Shown piece after piece: positions 1 to 10,083 of a DNA stretch of 64,000 nt (position 1 is the first letter of the stretch; each line of letters begins with the position of its first letter). Position numbers and translations under genes: made by a program. The notes beneath the pieces are model-generated. The model saw nothing but the letters and a program-made list of their open reading frames with translations. It was not told the DNA's origin and did no database searches. Origin of the DNA: Symbiodinium natans (taxonomy: Eukaryota; Sar; Dinophyceae; Suessiales; Symbiodiniaceae); assembly GCA_905221605.1 (NCBI GenBank), contig CAJNDS010002745.1, positions 438,501 to 502,500 on the forward strand. Direction: 5' to 3'.

Positions 1-31
1 CTTTGAAGCTGCACCTGCTGCTGAATACGCC

Positions 32-3000
32 ATGGGGGAGGAGGAGATCCTACAGATGGAGGCTGAACGGTTGCGACAGCTGTCAGAAGAAGAGGACGAG
101 ATGCGACAGGTTTCTGAAAGGGATGGTTTTCGGGAAGACGAGCATCTGATTCAAGCGTGTGATGGCACAAGGTGGGAATTGCACCTCCATGAAGATGGGA
201 GACAATATTATTACTGCCTGGATACGCAGGAAAGCAAGTGGACATTGCCGGTGGTAGGTGAAAAGATGAAGAGTGACGAGGTGGTTGGGTCTCCTTCGGG
301 CAATGAGCTGGAAATGGAGGCGGCACTGGATTCTTCATCCTCTACTCCGAAGACTGAGTCTACGAGGGCATTCCAGGGTAGTGTAAATAGTTTAGGTGAA
401 AAAGATTTTTCCTCTACTATCAGGGATAGCGGTCCTAGGGCTGATGGTGACGCCCCGACCTCGGGTTCTCCTGATGAGGAAGGGATTCCTGGGAACCAAG
501 CCAACATCGCTGGAGCTCAACACCTGGATCGGGAAGAAACAGAAGCGCTTTCTGAGGGTGGGGCAGCGATGGAATTGGTGGATCCAGAAGAGAAAATGCC
601 TAATGAGGTGATCGGAACTGTGTCGGCTGCAGAAGAGCGAGTGGTGGATGTGGTACCTGTTGTTCAGGAAGGTGGTCCTGGAGATTCGGAGGATGGAGAG
701 AAAAAGGTGTGTGTTACGACTGAGGAGGTCTCTTCGTTTGGTGCCAAGAATTCTGCCATTCAAGGGGAAAAAGAAGCTTCTGGAATAGCTGGAGACACGG
801 ATGATCTGAAAAATGAGGCCTGGAGCGCCAATGATGCGCGGGTTGATGCGCCAGATATTACCTGGAGTGCGAAGGAAGCACGGGTTGAGGTGCATGTGGT
901 GGTACGTTCCACGGGCGACTGCAACAATGGGGCGCAGGTCTCCGCAGCAGCTGATGATGGAGGTTCACAGGTGGACGCACTGGTGCAACCTGAAGTTAGC
1001 AGCGAGGAACGAAATGACAAGGGCTACACCGGAGCCAATGAGGCAGCTGTGGTCAATGATGGTGGAAATTCTCCTTTGGAGGCCATGGAACCAAAGGAGC
1101 CTGCGGTGGAAGAAAGCGTGCCTGCCGTGGATGATCGACTCAATTGCCCTGCAGTGGAAGAAGATTTGCCTGCTGCAGAAGGTGAGACAAAGGACTCCAA
1201 TGATGGGTCCACTCCCATGAAGGGAGAAGCGTTGCCGTCTGGAAGTTCACTGGAAGTCGACACCGAGCGAACTACAGCAGATGAGGCAAAGCCGTTGGCG
1301 GAGAAAAAGGGAGGTCCTGAAATCCAGGAGCACAAAAAAGATGAGCTTGTGGGACTCGTGGAGCAGGACGAGCAGTGTGACCCAAAGGTGAAGACAAAGG
1401 ATGCGCCAGGAGCCGATGACACAGAGATGGTTTCTGAAGAGCGTGTAAAGAAAGTGCCCCGAGCGGGAGCCTTGGAGTCACCTGGGCCACATTGCTATCA
1501 AGAGGGAGATGAGATCATGGGTCTAGTGCGCTGCATCAATGGGTATGGAGCCTTTTTGGACCATGGGGATATGAATGTATTGATTCCTGCAGAAGGGAAC
1601 AATGCATATCAGTTCAAGTTTGGTGATACTGTCAATGGAACAGTGAAACGAGTGGAAGATGATGGTACCATAATCTTGGACACCTTTCTGGTTTTGGAAG
1701 AGGACGTGGAGGACTCTTCTTCGACGCTGCGGAAGTGGAAACCCAGCGGCTGGAGTACGTGGTGGACGGATTCATGGTATGCTGGTCAATGGTACCAAGA
1801 TTCCAACGGTCAATGGGACTGGAAACAGGAGGAAGAGCAATCCGATGAAGAGCTTGTGGTACAGGAGTTGTCTTCTGAAGAACGAAAAGAAAGGCAACTT
1901 TATGGAGAAAAGATCTACAAAGCTCTTCTGGAGAATGGAAATGAAGAGGAAGCCTATGTTGGCAAAATTACTGGGATGCTGTTAGGTCGGCCGATGGAAG
2001 ATTTACAGGAGTGTGTTGCGGATCAGGCATTCCTCAATGCGGAAGCTCGGCGCGCGTATGGCATCTTGCAAAATGATGGTTGGGAGCCTGATGGTACAGA
2101 AAACACAGGTTTGGGGGAGTTAACCACCTTTTCCCGAACACAGTACCACAACGCGCTCTTCGAACTGGCACGTAGGAAAAGGAGATTTTCTCGACCAGTT
2201 GTGGGTGATGCGGTGGCAGTGGTGCTGGATCAAGGGGAAGAGGAGTTTTGGAACGCGCTTTGGTTGGACACCAAGCTATTTTTGCAGGAGCTTGATGGTG
2301 CAGTGCAATCCATGAGCAAAAGGGAGAACAAGCCAATGGAAGCCTACATGGATCCTGACCAGTACAAAAAGGCTTACATGACACCAAAGACGGTGTTGTC
2401 ACCTGGTTACAGCAAGCTGTGCAGGTTCTTCAATAAGGGAAGGTGTCGCAATGGCGATGGGTGTCCCTATGAGCATCGTCGGTACGGTGAAGGTTGGCCA
2501 GAAGGGGGGTCAACTGATCCAAAGAATAGCCAAGAAGCTGATGATGAGGACGGGAACATCGGTGACCCTCCCACAGAGGAAGGTACAGTGGATGAGGCAC
2601 AGCAGGAGCGGGAGGATTTAGCCTTCCGGGCCAAGTACAATTTTGGCAAAGGTGCATCAAAGGGTGAGCCTACGTCAGGTGAGCCAAAAGGTCGGCTGTG
2701 CTTGTATTACAATCAAGGTGCTTGTAAATATGGGACTGCATGCAGGTACCTTCACAACGATGATGTAGCATTGGAAGGGACTTGGGAGCCCGGCAAATCT
2801 TGGGACAATGCTTCCAGGAAGGCGCTAAGGGACGCAGGGTTCCACCATTGCTGTTTCGATTATTACCTCAGAGGACGTTGCCGGAAAGGGTCAAATTTCT
2901 GCAAGTACTCCCACGACGAGATGTCAGAGGAGCGGCTGACACTCCTGAAACACCTGGTACACGTGGCCAATCAGGTCCGGTTTGAAAAGGAGAGAGGATG

Positions 3001-6000
3001 GGAGATCTCGGACAGAAGCACTTTTCAGCCACCTGCAAGTGGGGGAGCTGAATCTTCCTCATCCTCGGCACCAAAAGCACTGCAAATGACCAATGTGTCA
3101 CAAAAAGATGGTGAAAAAGGTATTCTGGATGAAGTAGAAGCTGATGAGCAAAAGAATTCGGTGGCTGCATCCACTAGTACTCAGCTTCACAATCCGGAGG
3201 AGCCGATTGAAAATTGGATGGCTCGCAACGCACACCTGTGGGTGTATACCCCTCATGTAAGTGAGGTGATGATTACGCTTGGTGTGACCAATGTGTCGGA
3301 CTTGCAAGAGTTCATCTTTGTGGAAGATTTGGTTGACAAAGGGATCAACAAAGTGACCGCATGCAAAATTCTGCAATTGGTGGGTGAGGTCCGATATCGA
3401 CCGGGAGGACCGGAAAAGGCAGTTCCTTCTGATGCATCTGTACGGGTACAACAATCTTCTGGGAACAAAGGGACTGGAAGAGCGGCGGTGCGAACCCTCA
3501 CTCAGGTGCGTGAAGCTGAAGACTCCGGTGCAAAAACTATGCCGAGAGGTTCCTATCGGGAGCTTTTTGATAAGGTCAGGTACCGTGATGGTTGGACGCT
3601 TGCGCAGAGGTCTCCGTTGTGCGTACAGAAGCTGCGGTTGGTGGGAGTTGGAATGCCGCCGGTGAATCCACCAACGAAAAAGTATCGGTCAAGATCAAAC
3701 CCTGTAAGAAGGGGAAGGCCCTTGCTGGACAAAAAAAAGGTGCGACAGGTGCCACGATCTCGGTCACAACGACGAGTGCAACTGGCGGAAGTGGTGGAAA
3801 AACCGAAGCCACTGGAGCCGGTGAAACCTCGTGGTGGTTTGTCGTATCCATTCAGCAGAGCGTGGGCAGATGTGGTGGATGATGATGACCAGGCGGAGGC
3901 TTTGGTCTCGTATGCCGCTTCCTCAAGCGATTCAAGCGAGGAGGAGACCAATGCGGTACAACGCCTGAAGGAACTCTTTTTGCAAGAAAGGGATTCGTGG
4001 AGAACTGCGAGTCGTGGCAATGTTCCACAAAGTGGTTCTTCAGGCTCCAATGATGGGCCGAAAAAATCGGTTCACCTTGGCGAAGGGCGCGACAAAGCGT
4101 CGCGGGGGGAGACCCGCCAAGAAGTGACTTCACAAGTTTTTTCGCTACCACAACCTTCTCGTCGAGCTGAACGGTCTCAAAAAAGAACAAGGGATGGTTC
4201 AGTTATGGTTGGTTCGCTGGCGGTGGGCTCCACGGATGAGGTTTTACCTGGGCAAGGTGCTGCTGGACAGGTGAATGTCTCTGAAAGCGCTCAAGTTCTT
4301 CCTGGGCATGAAGTGGCTGGACAGGAGACGGCGCCGGAAGGAGCAGTACAGATTTCTGGCGAGGAGACCGACCAAAAAGAAGGAGAAGGCGGGAGCAATG
4401 ATCTCCGTGGTAATGATGCGAAGATGTTGGATGGTGGTCCGGTGAGGAGTGACCTTCAGCAATTGCTGGTGAAAGGCCTTCTGACTCGAATTTATTGGAA
4501 GGTTGCAGTTGGCAAGTTGCCAATGGGGCAAAGAGATTGCCAAAAAGGGTCCAATAAGATGGATCGAAATTTGGTTATTAGCATGTCATCCGAGGGTGCA
4601 AGCGAACAGGATGAGAACCTGGCACTGGAGGACGATGCTGATCAGTCAATGGGAGACGGTGCAATGGTTATGGTGTATGATCCAGGAACGCTGATCCAGT
4701 CGCCAACAACTGATTGGGTTATGCGTCGCGGTCTGACCGATCGTACCGTCTGGCCAGCAATGGCGCACCTGGCACAGAGGATATGTGCTGAAATGGTTCA
4801 AGTGGATGAAATGAATGCCCAGCTAGGGACTGGAACACTCCTTTTTCAAAGGAGAGATCAAGCATATTATACTGACCTGCATCATTCGTTCCATGACAAC
4901 CCGTGCTTGCCGGCGGTGGGGAATTACCCTCTTTCGGTGATGGGTGCCTTGTTGTCTCCTGGTCTGGAAGGGGAATTCAAGAATACGGACAAGTTTGGTA
5001 CTGCTATGGAGGCAATTGCCTATGATTGGAGCCGCAGTCCAGGCATGGAAGTTCATATTGAACTTATGGCGAGGGTAGCCAAAATGGTTCACCCATTCCT
5101 GAATCTGGGAGCACAAGGGTCGGTGATGGTTTCAGAATTTCTCTGGCAGCGCGGGAGGGCTCGGTTGATGGAGTTTCTTCAAGCGGCGACTTGTGCGGAC
5201 CAATTGGAGGCTCTCTGGAGAAGGATGGACGACGATGCGGATGAGGAGGTGGATCCTTCGACAGCGATGCTGGAAGTTCTTGGACTAGAGGATGCGGTGC
5301 TTGATCAAGGGAACAATGAATCCCTTATTCCCATTGAAGATGCTGGAGGTGAGACAAGCGGTGACACTGGAGGGAAGGGCAAAGCGCCAGAAGTTTCTCC
5401 GGAAGAGGAGAAATCCAGTGGGTCATCCAGACTGGCGGACACAAGGATTTTCTTGTGGTCAGTGTACTCCCGCGTGGCTTCGAATTTCTCTATGCAGGAC
5501 CGCACTACTGGTAAGATCTTTGACAGCACCAAAGGATATCCTGGTGAAGGACCAAACAATGATGACAATCCTTCCTCTAAGGGGAACTTTCCCTGGATTT
5601 CAGAAGACTACCTCGACGAAGTGGTGTCAAAAAAGATGGAAAGGTCTTCAGATATGGATGGGTTTGTTCCGGGAAGTGAGGGATCATTGGAAAAGGTAGA
5701 GGTGGAGAATGTTACTGCCTCTAAAATTCTTATGGCTCTTTGGAAGAAGGGACATAGAGTTGGGTTTAGAAGGTTGCGTCGTTTGAATGCATCTGGATGC
5801 AAGGTTGGAGCAATGAAACGTCCAATCAAAAGGGTGCAGAAGATTGGCGCTAGGAAGGCCTTCATGAAGATGTTCAATGTTTTTGGATCGTCTCAGCATG
5901 GCTCAGGAGTTGGCGGAAAACCGATCATGAAGGTGGTAGGACCAAGGCCAGGTTTTCCAGCTGTACTCCAAGCACCAAATACTGATAGCACGTCGGGTGA

Positions 6001-7339
6001 AGGGAGCAGTCCCCAGGTACATGGCAATGTTCATGTAGAGCACAGTCGCCCTATGGACCGGTATGAGGCAGAGCGCTTGGAGAAGAGGAAGAAGGGTTTC
6101 TGCTATTGGTTTGGCAAAGGGAAAGATCGCTGCAAATTTGGTGACGACTGCAAATTCATCCATTCCGAAGATGATGTGGTGCTACATTCATATTGGTGCA
6201 AGTACTATGTGGCAGGGAGAGAATGTTTCGCTGGAAAGGATTGTGAGTTCTCGCATGATGCAACTGGTGTGAGGTGCGTCCAGTTTGCTCGGTCTGGGAA
6301 GTGTCGGTTTGGTGACAGGTGTGTCTTTGGACATGAGGTTCCGTTGGAAAAACAGAGGCCAAGGTCTCCAAGGACGCCCCCAAGGGATGGTCCAAGGAGA
6401 AAGTCTGGTGCAAATGGTGGAAAAAAGGAGATCTCTCCTGAACAGTTCGGTGATGATGAGGAGGATTTTATGGTTTATGACGAAGAGACCAAGATGACGG
6501 AACTGTTGATGGAGGCGATTTCATTTCTGTCCAATGGCAAGTCAGATTTGGCTCGAGCAGAGGCGGACCCATTGTTCAAACTCCTGAAGATCACTGGAGA
6601 TGCTGACTACATGGATCAAGTATGGGTTTCGTGGACCACTGAAATGTTGTCAGTGCTGGAACTTCTCGAAGTAGTGAAGTCGTACGATGTTTCACTCGCG
6701 GAGGTGGAAGAATGGGTCAATGACCTGAGGATATGGTATGAGCGAGCCAATTTGGGAGAAGAAAAGGATCCCAAAAAAGGGAAAAAGAGGTCCCTAGAAG
6801 GGGAGTCCAGCAAAGATATTCCTGCCGAAAAAGAAGTGGTTGAGACTTCGGAGACGGAGGTTGCCGTTGAGGAGGAGAAGAAAAAGGTAAAAAAGAAGAG
6901 GAAAGCTGCAGCTATCGAAGATCCTTATACCCTCATGGTTCCAAAGCCGAAGAAGATGCCGGCGGTCATTGAGAAGGGTGGATCATCATCCAATGTGGTG
7001 GTTTCTGCAGTGGAAAAAGCCTCAAAAGCGCGCACAAAGTCAAATGTCGGTGGAAAGACAAAGAAGAAGGAGAAAAGTCAGAGTCCCAAAAAAGAAGAGG
7101 TGGTAATGGTGCAAGATCCTGAGGAAAAGGATCGTCCATCCGATGCGGAGGCACCAGGGTCTGCCAATGCGAATGAAGAGCTGGATCAATCTTGCCAGGC
7201 GATTGAGGATGCGAAGAGAGAAGGATTGGTATCCTCAATTCAAAGGGGCATACAGGATCCTGTTCTTACAGTTTCGGACCTGGAGTATATTCTGCTGCAA
7301 CTTCACCTCAAGATTGCCAACAATCGGAAAAAGAAGTGA
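32..7339 (+). CDS. Large intronless RNA-binding-type protein: WW, S1-like, SAM-like and six CCCH zinc fingers
   Basis: A single 2435-codon ORF. Codons upstream of the ATG at 32 are open back to base 2, so the protein may begin outside the window. Seen in order: a WW-like segment near residues 46-73 (W, then YYY, then W and P); an acidic low-complexity region to about 480; an S1/cold-shock-like beta-barrel segment about 488-552; a tryptophan-rich patch about 568-600; three CCCH fingers (C-x7-C-x5-C-x3-H twice, C-x8-C-x6-C-x3-H once) about 793-815, 887-908 and 939-961; a SAM-like helical segment about 1061-1120; three more CCCH fingers about 2021-2101; and a lysine-rich, NLS-like C-terminus. 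CCCH, S1 and WW modules usually point to mRNA or RNP binding; the function is inferred. No reverse transcriptase, integrase or protease motif is visible. The lack of introns in 7.3 kb contrasts with the intron-rich minus-strand genes and suggests a retro-copied gene or a mobile-element ORF. Confidence 0.85.
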   Translation: MGEEEILQMEAERLRQLSEEEDEMRQVSERDGFREDEHLIQACDGTRWELHLHEDGRQYYYCLDTQESKWTLPVVGEKMKSDEVVGSPSGNELEMEAALDSSSSTPKTESTRAFQGSVNSLGEKDFSSTIRDSGPRADGDAPTSGSPDEEGIPGNQANIAGAQHLDREETEALSEGGAAMELVDPEEKMPNEVIGTVSAAEERVVDVVPVVQEGGPGDSEDGEKKVCVTTEEVSSFGAKNSAIQGEKEASGIAGDTDDLKNEAWSANDARVDAPDITWSAKEARVEVHVVVRSTGDCNNGAQVSAAADDGGSQVDALVQPEVSSEERNDKGYTGANEAAVVNDGGNSPLEAMEPKEPAVEESVPAVDDRLNCPAVEEDLPAAEGETKDSNDGSTPMKGEALPSGSSLEVDTERTTADEAKPLAEKKGGPEIQEHKKDELVGLVEQDEQCDPKVKTKDAPGADDTEMVSEERVKKVPRAGALESPGPHCYQEGDEIMGLVRCINGYGAFLDHGDMNVLIPAEGNNAYQFKFGDTVNGTVKRVEDDGTIILDTFLVLEEDVEDSSSTLRKWKPSGWSTWWTDSWYAGQWYQDSNGQWDWKQEEEQSDEELVVQELSSEERKERQLYGEKIYKALLENGNEEEAYVGKITGMLLGRPMEDLQECVADQAFLNAEARRAYGILQNDGWEPDGTENTGLGELTTFSRTQYHNALFELARRKRRFSRPVVGDAVAVVLDQGEEEFWNALWLDTKLFLQELDGAVQSMSKRENKPMEAYMDPDQYKKAYMTPKTVLSPGYSKLCRFFNKGRCRNGDGCPYEHRRYGEGWPEGGSTDPKNSQEADDEDGNIGDPPTEEGTVDEAQQEREDLAFRAKYNFGKGASKGEPTSGEPKGRLCLYYNQGACKYGTACRYLHNDDVALEGTWEPGKSWDNASRKALRDAGFHHCCFDYYLRGRCRKGSNFCKYSHDEMSEERLTLLKHLVHVANQVRFEKERGWEISDRSTFQPPASGGAESSSSSAPKALQMTNVSQKDGEKGILDEVEADEQKNSVAASTSTQLHNPEEPIENWMARNAHLWVYTPHVSEVMITLGVTNVSDLQEFIFVEDLVDKGINKVTACKILQLVGEVRYRPGGPEKAVPSDASVRVQQSSGNKGTGRAAVRTLTQVREAEDSGAKTMPRGSYRELFDKVRYRDGWTLAQRSPLCVQKLRLVGVGMPPVNPPTKKYRSRSNPVRRGRPLLDKKKVRQVPRSRSQRRVQLAEVVEKPKPLEPVKPRGGLSYPFSRAWADVVDDDDQAEALVSYAASSSDSSEEETNAVQRLKELFLQERDSWRTASRGNVPQSGSSGSNDGPKKSVHLGEGRDKASRGETRQEVTSQVFSLPQPSRRAERSQKRTRDGSVMVGSLAVGSTDEVLPGQGAAGQVNVSESAQVLPGHEVAGQETAPEGAVQISGEETDQKEGEGGSNDLRGNDAKMLDGGPVRSDLQQLLVKGLLTRIYWKVAVGKLPMGQRDCQKGSNKMDRNLVISMSSEGASEQDENLALEDDADQSMGDGAMVMVYDPGTLIQSPTTDWVMRRGLTDRTVWPAMAHLAQRICAEMVQVDEMNAQLGTGTLLFQRRDQAYYTDLHHSFHDNPCLPAVGNYPLSVMGALLSPGLEGEFKNTDKFGTAMEAIAYDWSRSPGMEVHIELMARVAKMVHPFLNLGAQGSVMVSEFLWQRGRARLMEFLQAATCADQLEALWRRMDDDADEEVDPSTAMLEVLGLEDAVLDQGNNESLIPIEDAGGETSGDTGGKGKAPEVSPEEEKSSGSSRLADTRIFLWSVYSRVASNFSMQDRTTGKIFDSTKGYPGEGPNNDDNPSSKGNFPWISEDYLDEVVSKKMERSSDMDGFVPGSEGSLEKVEVENVTASKILMALWKKGHRVGFRRLRRLNASGCKVGAMKRPIKRVQKIGARKAFMKMFNVFGSSQHGSGVGGKPIMKVVGPRPGFPAVLQAPNTDSTSGEGSSPQVHGNVHVEHSRPMDRYEAERLEKRKKGFCYWFGKGKDRCKFGDDCKFIHSEDDVVLHSYWCKYYVAGRECFAGKDCEFSHDATGVRCVQFARSGKCRFGDRCVFGHEVPLEKQRPRSPRTPPRDGPRRKSGANGGKKEISPEQFGDDEEDFMVYDEETKMTELLMEAISFLSNGKSDLARAEADPLFKLLKITGDADYMDQVWVSWTTEMLSVLELLEVVKSYDVSLAEVEEWVNDLRIWYERANLGEEKDPKKGKKRSLEGESSKDIPAEKEVVETSETEVAVEEEKKKVKKKRKAAAIEDPYTLMVPKPKKMPAVIEKGGSSSNVVVSAVEKASKARTKSNVGGKTKKKEKSQSPKKEEVVMVQDPEEKDRPSDAEAPGSANANEELDQSCQAIEDAKREGLVSSIQRGIQDPVLTVSDLEYILLQLHLKIANNRKKK

Positions 7340-8100
7340 TTGGATGGTATGGATGAAGGGATGGTTTTTCTCTTTCTGGAGACAGGTGCGCTGGAACAGC
7401 CAATGTGCTGACAATGTGGTGGTTACTATTAAGGGTATGGAAATCCCTGATAGTAGGAGTCAGTAGCTTTTCGCGTAGCGAAGACCACGGTTTGTGGTGA
7501 AGAAGGCCAAGGAGTCTTCAGTGATGAGAGGATCAAGGTGAAAAAAGATTCTGTATGGGTAGTAGGTTAGCCAATGTGCTATAATTCCGTCCTGGAAGAC
7601 GTTAAACCACAATTTGCATTTCAAGCAGCTGGCTGCTGCCGTAATGGCAGTTTTTGGCCAAAAGATCTGCATCTCCAATGTGTCCTAGGAAATCCTAGGA
7701 CAGGGGGAGTGCGGAGCTGCAATTGGTATTGTAGAAAAGAGTTAGTGTTGAGAGTTGGAAGGGTTAATGAACCCGGAAATCATGTTTGGCTCAAGATGGG
7801 CTTGAACAGAAAGCCACAAGTTCAAAAAGAAGCGCCTGGGTTCTTAGGGTTTGGTAAGGGTGTGGATTCCTTCCCCCTTTCCTTCCCCCCTGGGTTGCTC
7901 TTATCCGTGTTCTTGGTTGTTTCTTGGTTCGATCTGGGAAATATAAGTTCAGGGCGATTAGGGGAGTTGATTTCCTTCCTTGGTTGTCCCCCCGTACCCT
8001 AAACCCAAGCCGAGACCTGAACCCCCAAGGTAGCCAGGCACCAGCATGACCTTAAAATCCCCATTAGGGTGGCCGGCCTTAAACACTTTGGCGTACTTCG
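7340..8100. other. Non-coding 3' flank of the large ORF; convergent boundary
   Basis: No convincing coding region. It holds a perfect 22-bp palindrome at 7681-7702 (arm TGTCCTAGGA, AA centre) followed at once by the purine run GGGGGAG, which loosely resembles a polypurine tract before a retroelement end, though no matching LTR pair is visible. From about 7980 the first CCCTAAA-like motifs appear. Genes to the left read plus and nearly all exons to the right read minus. Confidence 0.5.
7681..7702. repeat. Perfect 22-bp palindrome
   Basis: TGTCCTAGGA, then AA, then its exact reverse complement. It could form a hairpin of 10 bp and is followed by a G/A-rich run. Confidence 0.8.
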
Positions 8101-8151
8101 AGCAAGAACTACCCTAAACCCTAAACCCTAAACCCTAAACCCTAAACACGC

Positions 8152-8218
8152 CGCCTCGCACTGTTCCACCGAGAGCCATTCTCCAACTCCATCTCTCAGA
8201 GATGCGAACTCCAAGGCA
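8152..8218 (-). CDS. Exon candidate (minus array, 3'-most island)
   Basis: Reads with acceptor CCTTCAG|T and a GC donor (GAGGCG|GCGTGT) that runs straight into a CCCTAAA array. It encodes about 22 residues including FASLRDGVGEWLSVEQC with no stop. I do not recognise the protein; it could be a 3' exon of the ARM gene or part of the next gene. Confidence 0.45.
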
Positions 8219-8313
8219 CTGAAGGAGGGACCCTCCTTTGAGGGACCTTCGGGGTTACTTAAGGGGGCTCTTTAGGGGACGTAGGTACAATAGGATCTAT
8301 ATATGGTATGTGT

Positions 8314-8443
8314 CTTGATAGCCCAGTAACCATATTATAATAAGGGCACCTTTTTTTTTTTGGGGGGGGGTTGTATATTTTATAAGGGAAACCATAACCA
8401 AAAGCATGGGTAAAGGGTGCCACTGTATGACTGGGCTACCAAG
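8314..8443. mobile_element. MITE-like element, family 1 (TAGCCCAGT ends), copy 1
   Basis: The ends are inverted repeats (CTTGATAGCCCAGT against CTTGGTAGCCCAGT). The interior has a T-run followed by a G-run, then AAGGGAAACC. Relatives lie at 37121-37225 and 61714-61823 with the same order of sub-motifs (AAGGGCACC, AAGGGAACC, AAGGGTACCACTGGGCTACC). There is no coding capacity. Confidence 0.7.
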
Positions 8444-9180
8444 ATGTAGAGGGGTTGCGTGTGGGGGCATGTAGGAAAAAATAAGATGAAGGGTCCCTTC
8501 GAGAGCAGGTCCCTCCTTATACCCCTTAAGAACGGCACCTTTTGGTGCAGCTATAAGTCGCGACGCCGGGCTTCTTCGCCGGAGATCCGCTTAGGTTTTG
8601 GGGTTTGGGGTTTGGGGTTTGGGGTTTGGGGTTTAGGGTTTAGGGTTTGGGGTTTGGGGTTTGGGGTTTGGGGTTTGGGGTTTGGGGTTTGGGGTTTAGG
8701 GTTTAGGGTTAGGGTTTGGGGTTTAGGGTTTGGGGTTCGGGGTTCGGGGTTCGGGGTTCGGGTACACGGCAGAACGCAGTCTGGGGCGGAATCTCTGACA
8801 GTGTGAAGGACATGCCAAAATTGTTCGAGTTACCATACGCCCCAAACCGCTAACCATCCTCGACCCCTCTAAACCTTAAACCCTAAACCCTCAAAAGCAA
8901 GTGAACTTTCCCCTGCCCATCTTTTGAGCCCGTACCCCAAAACTGCAGGGAAACATCGAGCAAACCACAAAAAATGGCCAGGGTTCATAGCTTCACGTCT
9001 TAAGCGGACAAGGGCCGTTTAGCCAGCACAGCAGTCATGAGCTGTGGTAAATCCCATAAGACAGCATGCTGAACAGAACTCGTATTCCAGACATTTGGGC
9101 ACAACGGCCACACTAAACAGGTAAATAAAGCCTATAAACCCTAAACCAAGCTCTAAATTCTCAGCCGTAGACAGACCCCC
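8444..9180. other. Intergenic or intronic stretch with variant telomeric array
   Basis: Holds a hairpin of the GGGGAATAAGAT/CCTCCTTATACCCC type near 8480-8530, the TTTGGGG-rich array at 8590-8765, and about 400 bp of plain sequence in which I see no supportable exon. Confidence 0.5.
8590..8765 (+). repeat. Telomere-like array dominated by TTTGGGG
   Basis: About 20 tandem heptamers, mostly TTTGGGG with a few TTTAGGG and TTCGGGG at the end. The variant is locally homogenised rather than scattered. Confidence 0.9.
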
Positions 9181-9189
9181 AATTCCCAC

Positions 9190-9239
9190 CTTAGCACTGC
9201 TTCGCTGAGGGCGGAGAGTCGACTACTCTTAGGATCCAT
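9190..9239 (-). CDS. Possible first exon of a small minus-strand gene
   Basis: ATG at 9239 opens a frame encoding MDPKSSRLSALSEAVL and ends at a GT donor (CTAAG|GTGGGA). A TTTAGGG array begins directly upstream. The product is not recognised. Confidence 0.35.
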
Positions 9240-9297
9240 GTTTAGGGTTTAGGGTTTGAAGTTTAGGGTTTAGGGTTTAGGGTTTAGGGTTTGGGGT

Positions 9298-9350
<53 letters not shown>

Positions 9351-9355
9351 GGTTT
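9240..9355 (+). repeat. TTTAGGG array passing into a TTGAGGG array
   Basis: A few TTTAGGG units are followed by about eight consecutive TTGAGGG units (about 9293-9352). This is a block-wise change of repeat type inside one array. Confidence 0.9.
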
Positions 9356-9994
9356 GAAGTGTAGGGTTCAGGGCTTGGGGTGTCGAAATTGTTGTCCCCA
9401 GAAGAGCCGCAACATGGTTCCCTTTCGGGTCAGGATTCCTCTTTTAAGGGACTCCTTTCCCCATGGTCCATTCTGTTTCTTACTGTTGGTTAGCAGGGAA
9501 TGGAGGAAGGAGGTACCCTATAAATACCCTTTAAGGGATTATAAACGGCCCTTACTCTTAAACCCTAAACCCTAAACCCTAAACCCTAAACCCTAAACCC
9601 TAAACCCTAAACCCCCCATTCCCTGCTTACCGGCAGTAAGGTTTACCGGACCGTTAAGGCAAGCCCGTGTGCCTAGATGGTATATACCGTTGGCCTTCAA
9701 GGCGCGTAGGTTTAGGGTTTAGGGTTTAGGGTTTAGGGTTTAGGGTTTAGGGTTTAGGGTTTAGGGTTTAGGGTTTAGGGTTTAGGGTCTAGGGTTTAGG
9801 GTTTAGGGTTTAGGGCTTAGCGACGTTGACGCCCAAGTATACCATGTAAAGGGTATACACCCTAAACCTCAATGGAAAATGTATAGCAACCGTTCGGCTA
9901 GAGCCATTCCCTCATTCCTAGCTCAGCACCTGCATTTGGAGTCTAAGGCAAAAACCTAAACCCAAACCGAGCCCCAAAACTCAAAACCCGAAAA

Positions 9995-10083
9995 ACTAAA
10001 CCCTAAACCCTAAACCCTAAACCCTAAACCCTAAACCCTAAACCCTAAACCCTAAACCCTAAACCCTAAACCCTAAACCCTTC
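9995..10083 (-). repeat. CCCTAAA array
   Basis: About 12 perfect tandem CCCTAAA units. Confidence 0.95.

Noticed and set aside
7785-7795. TTTGGCTCAAG, an 11-base match to the end of the dinoflagellate spliced leader, 3' of the large ORF
   Set aside because: Only 12 of the last 15 leader bases fit, and the same 11-mer occurs by chance inside a coding exon (minus, 25458-25448), so it cannot be called a relict leader.
7681-7980. 3' LTR of a retroelement after the large ORF
   Set aside because: A polypurine-like run follows the palindrome, but there is no second copy of the sequence in the window and no reverse transcriptase or integrase.
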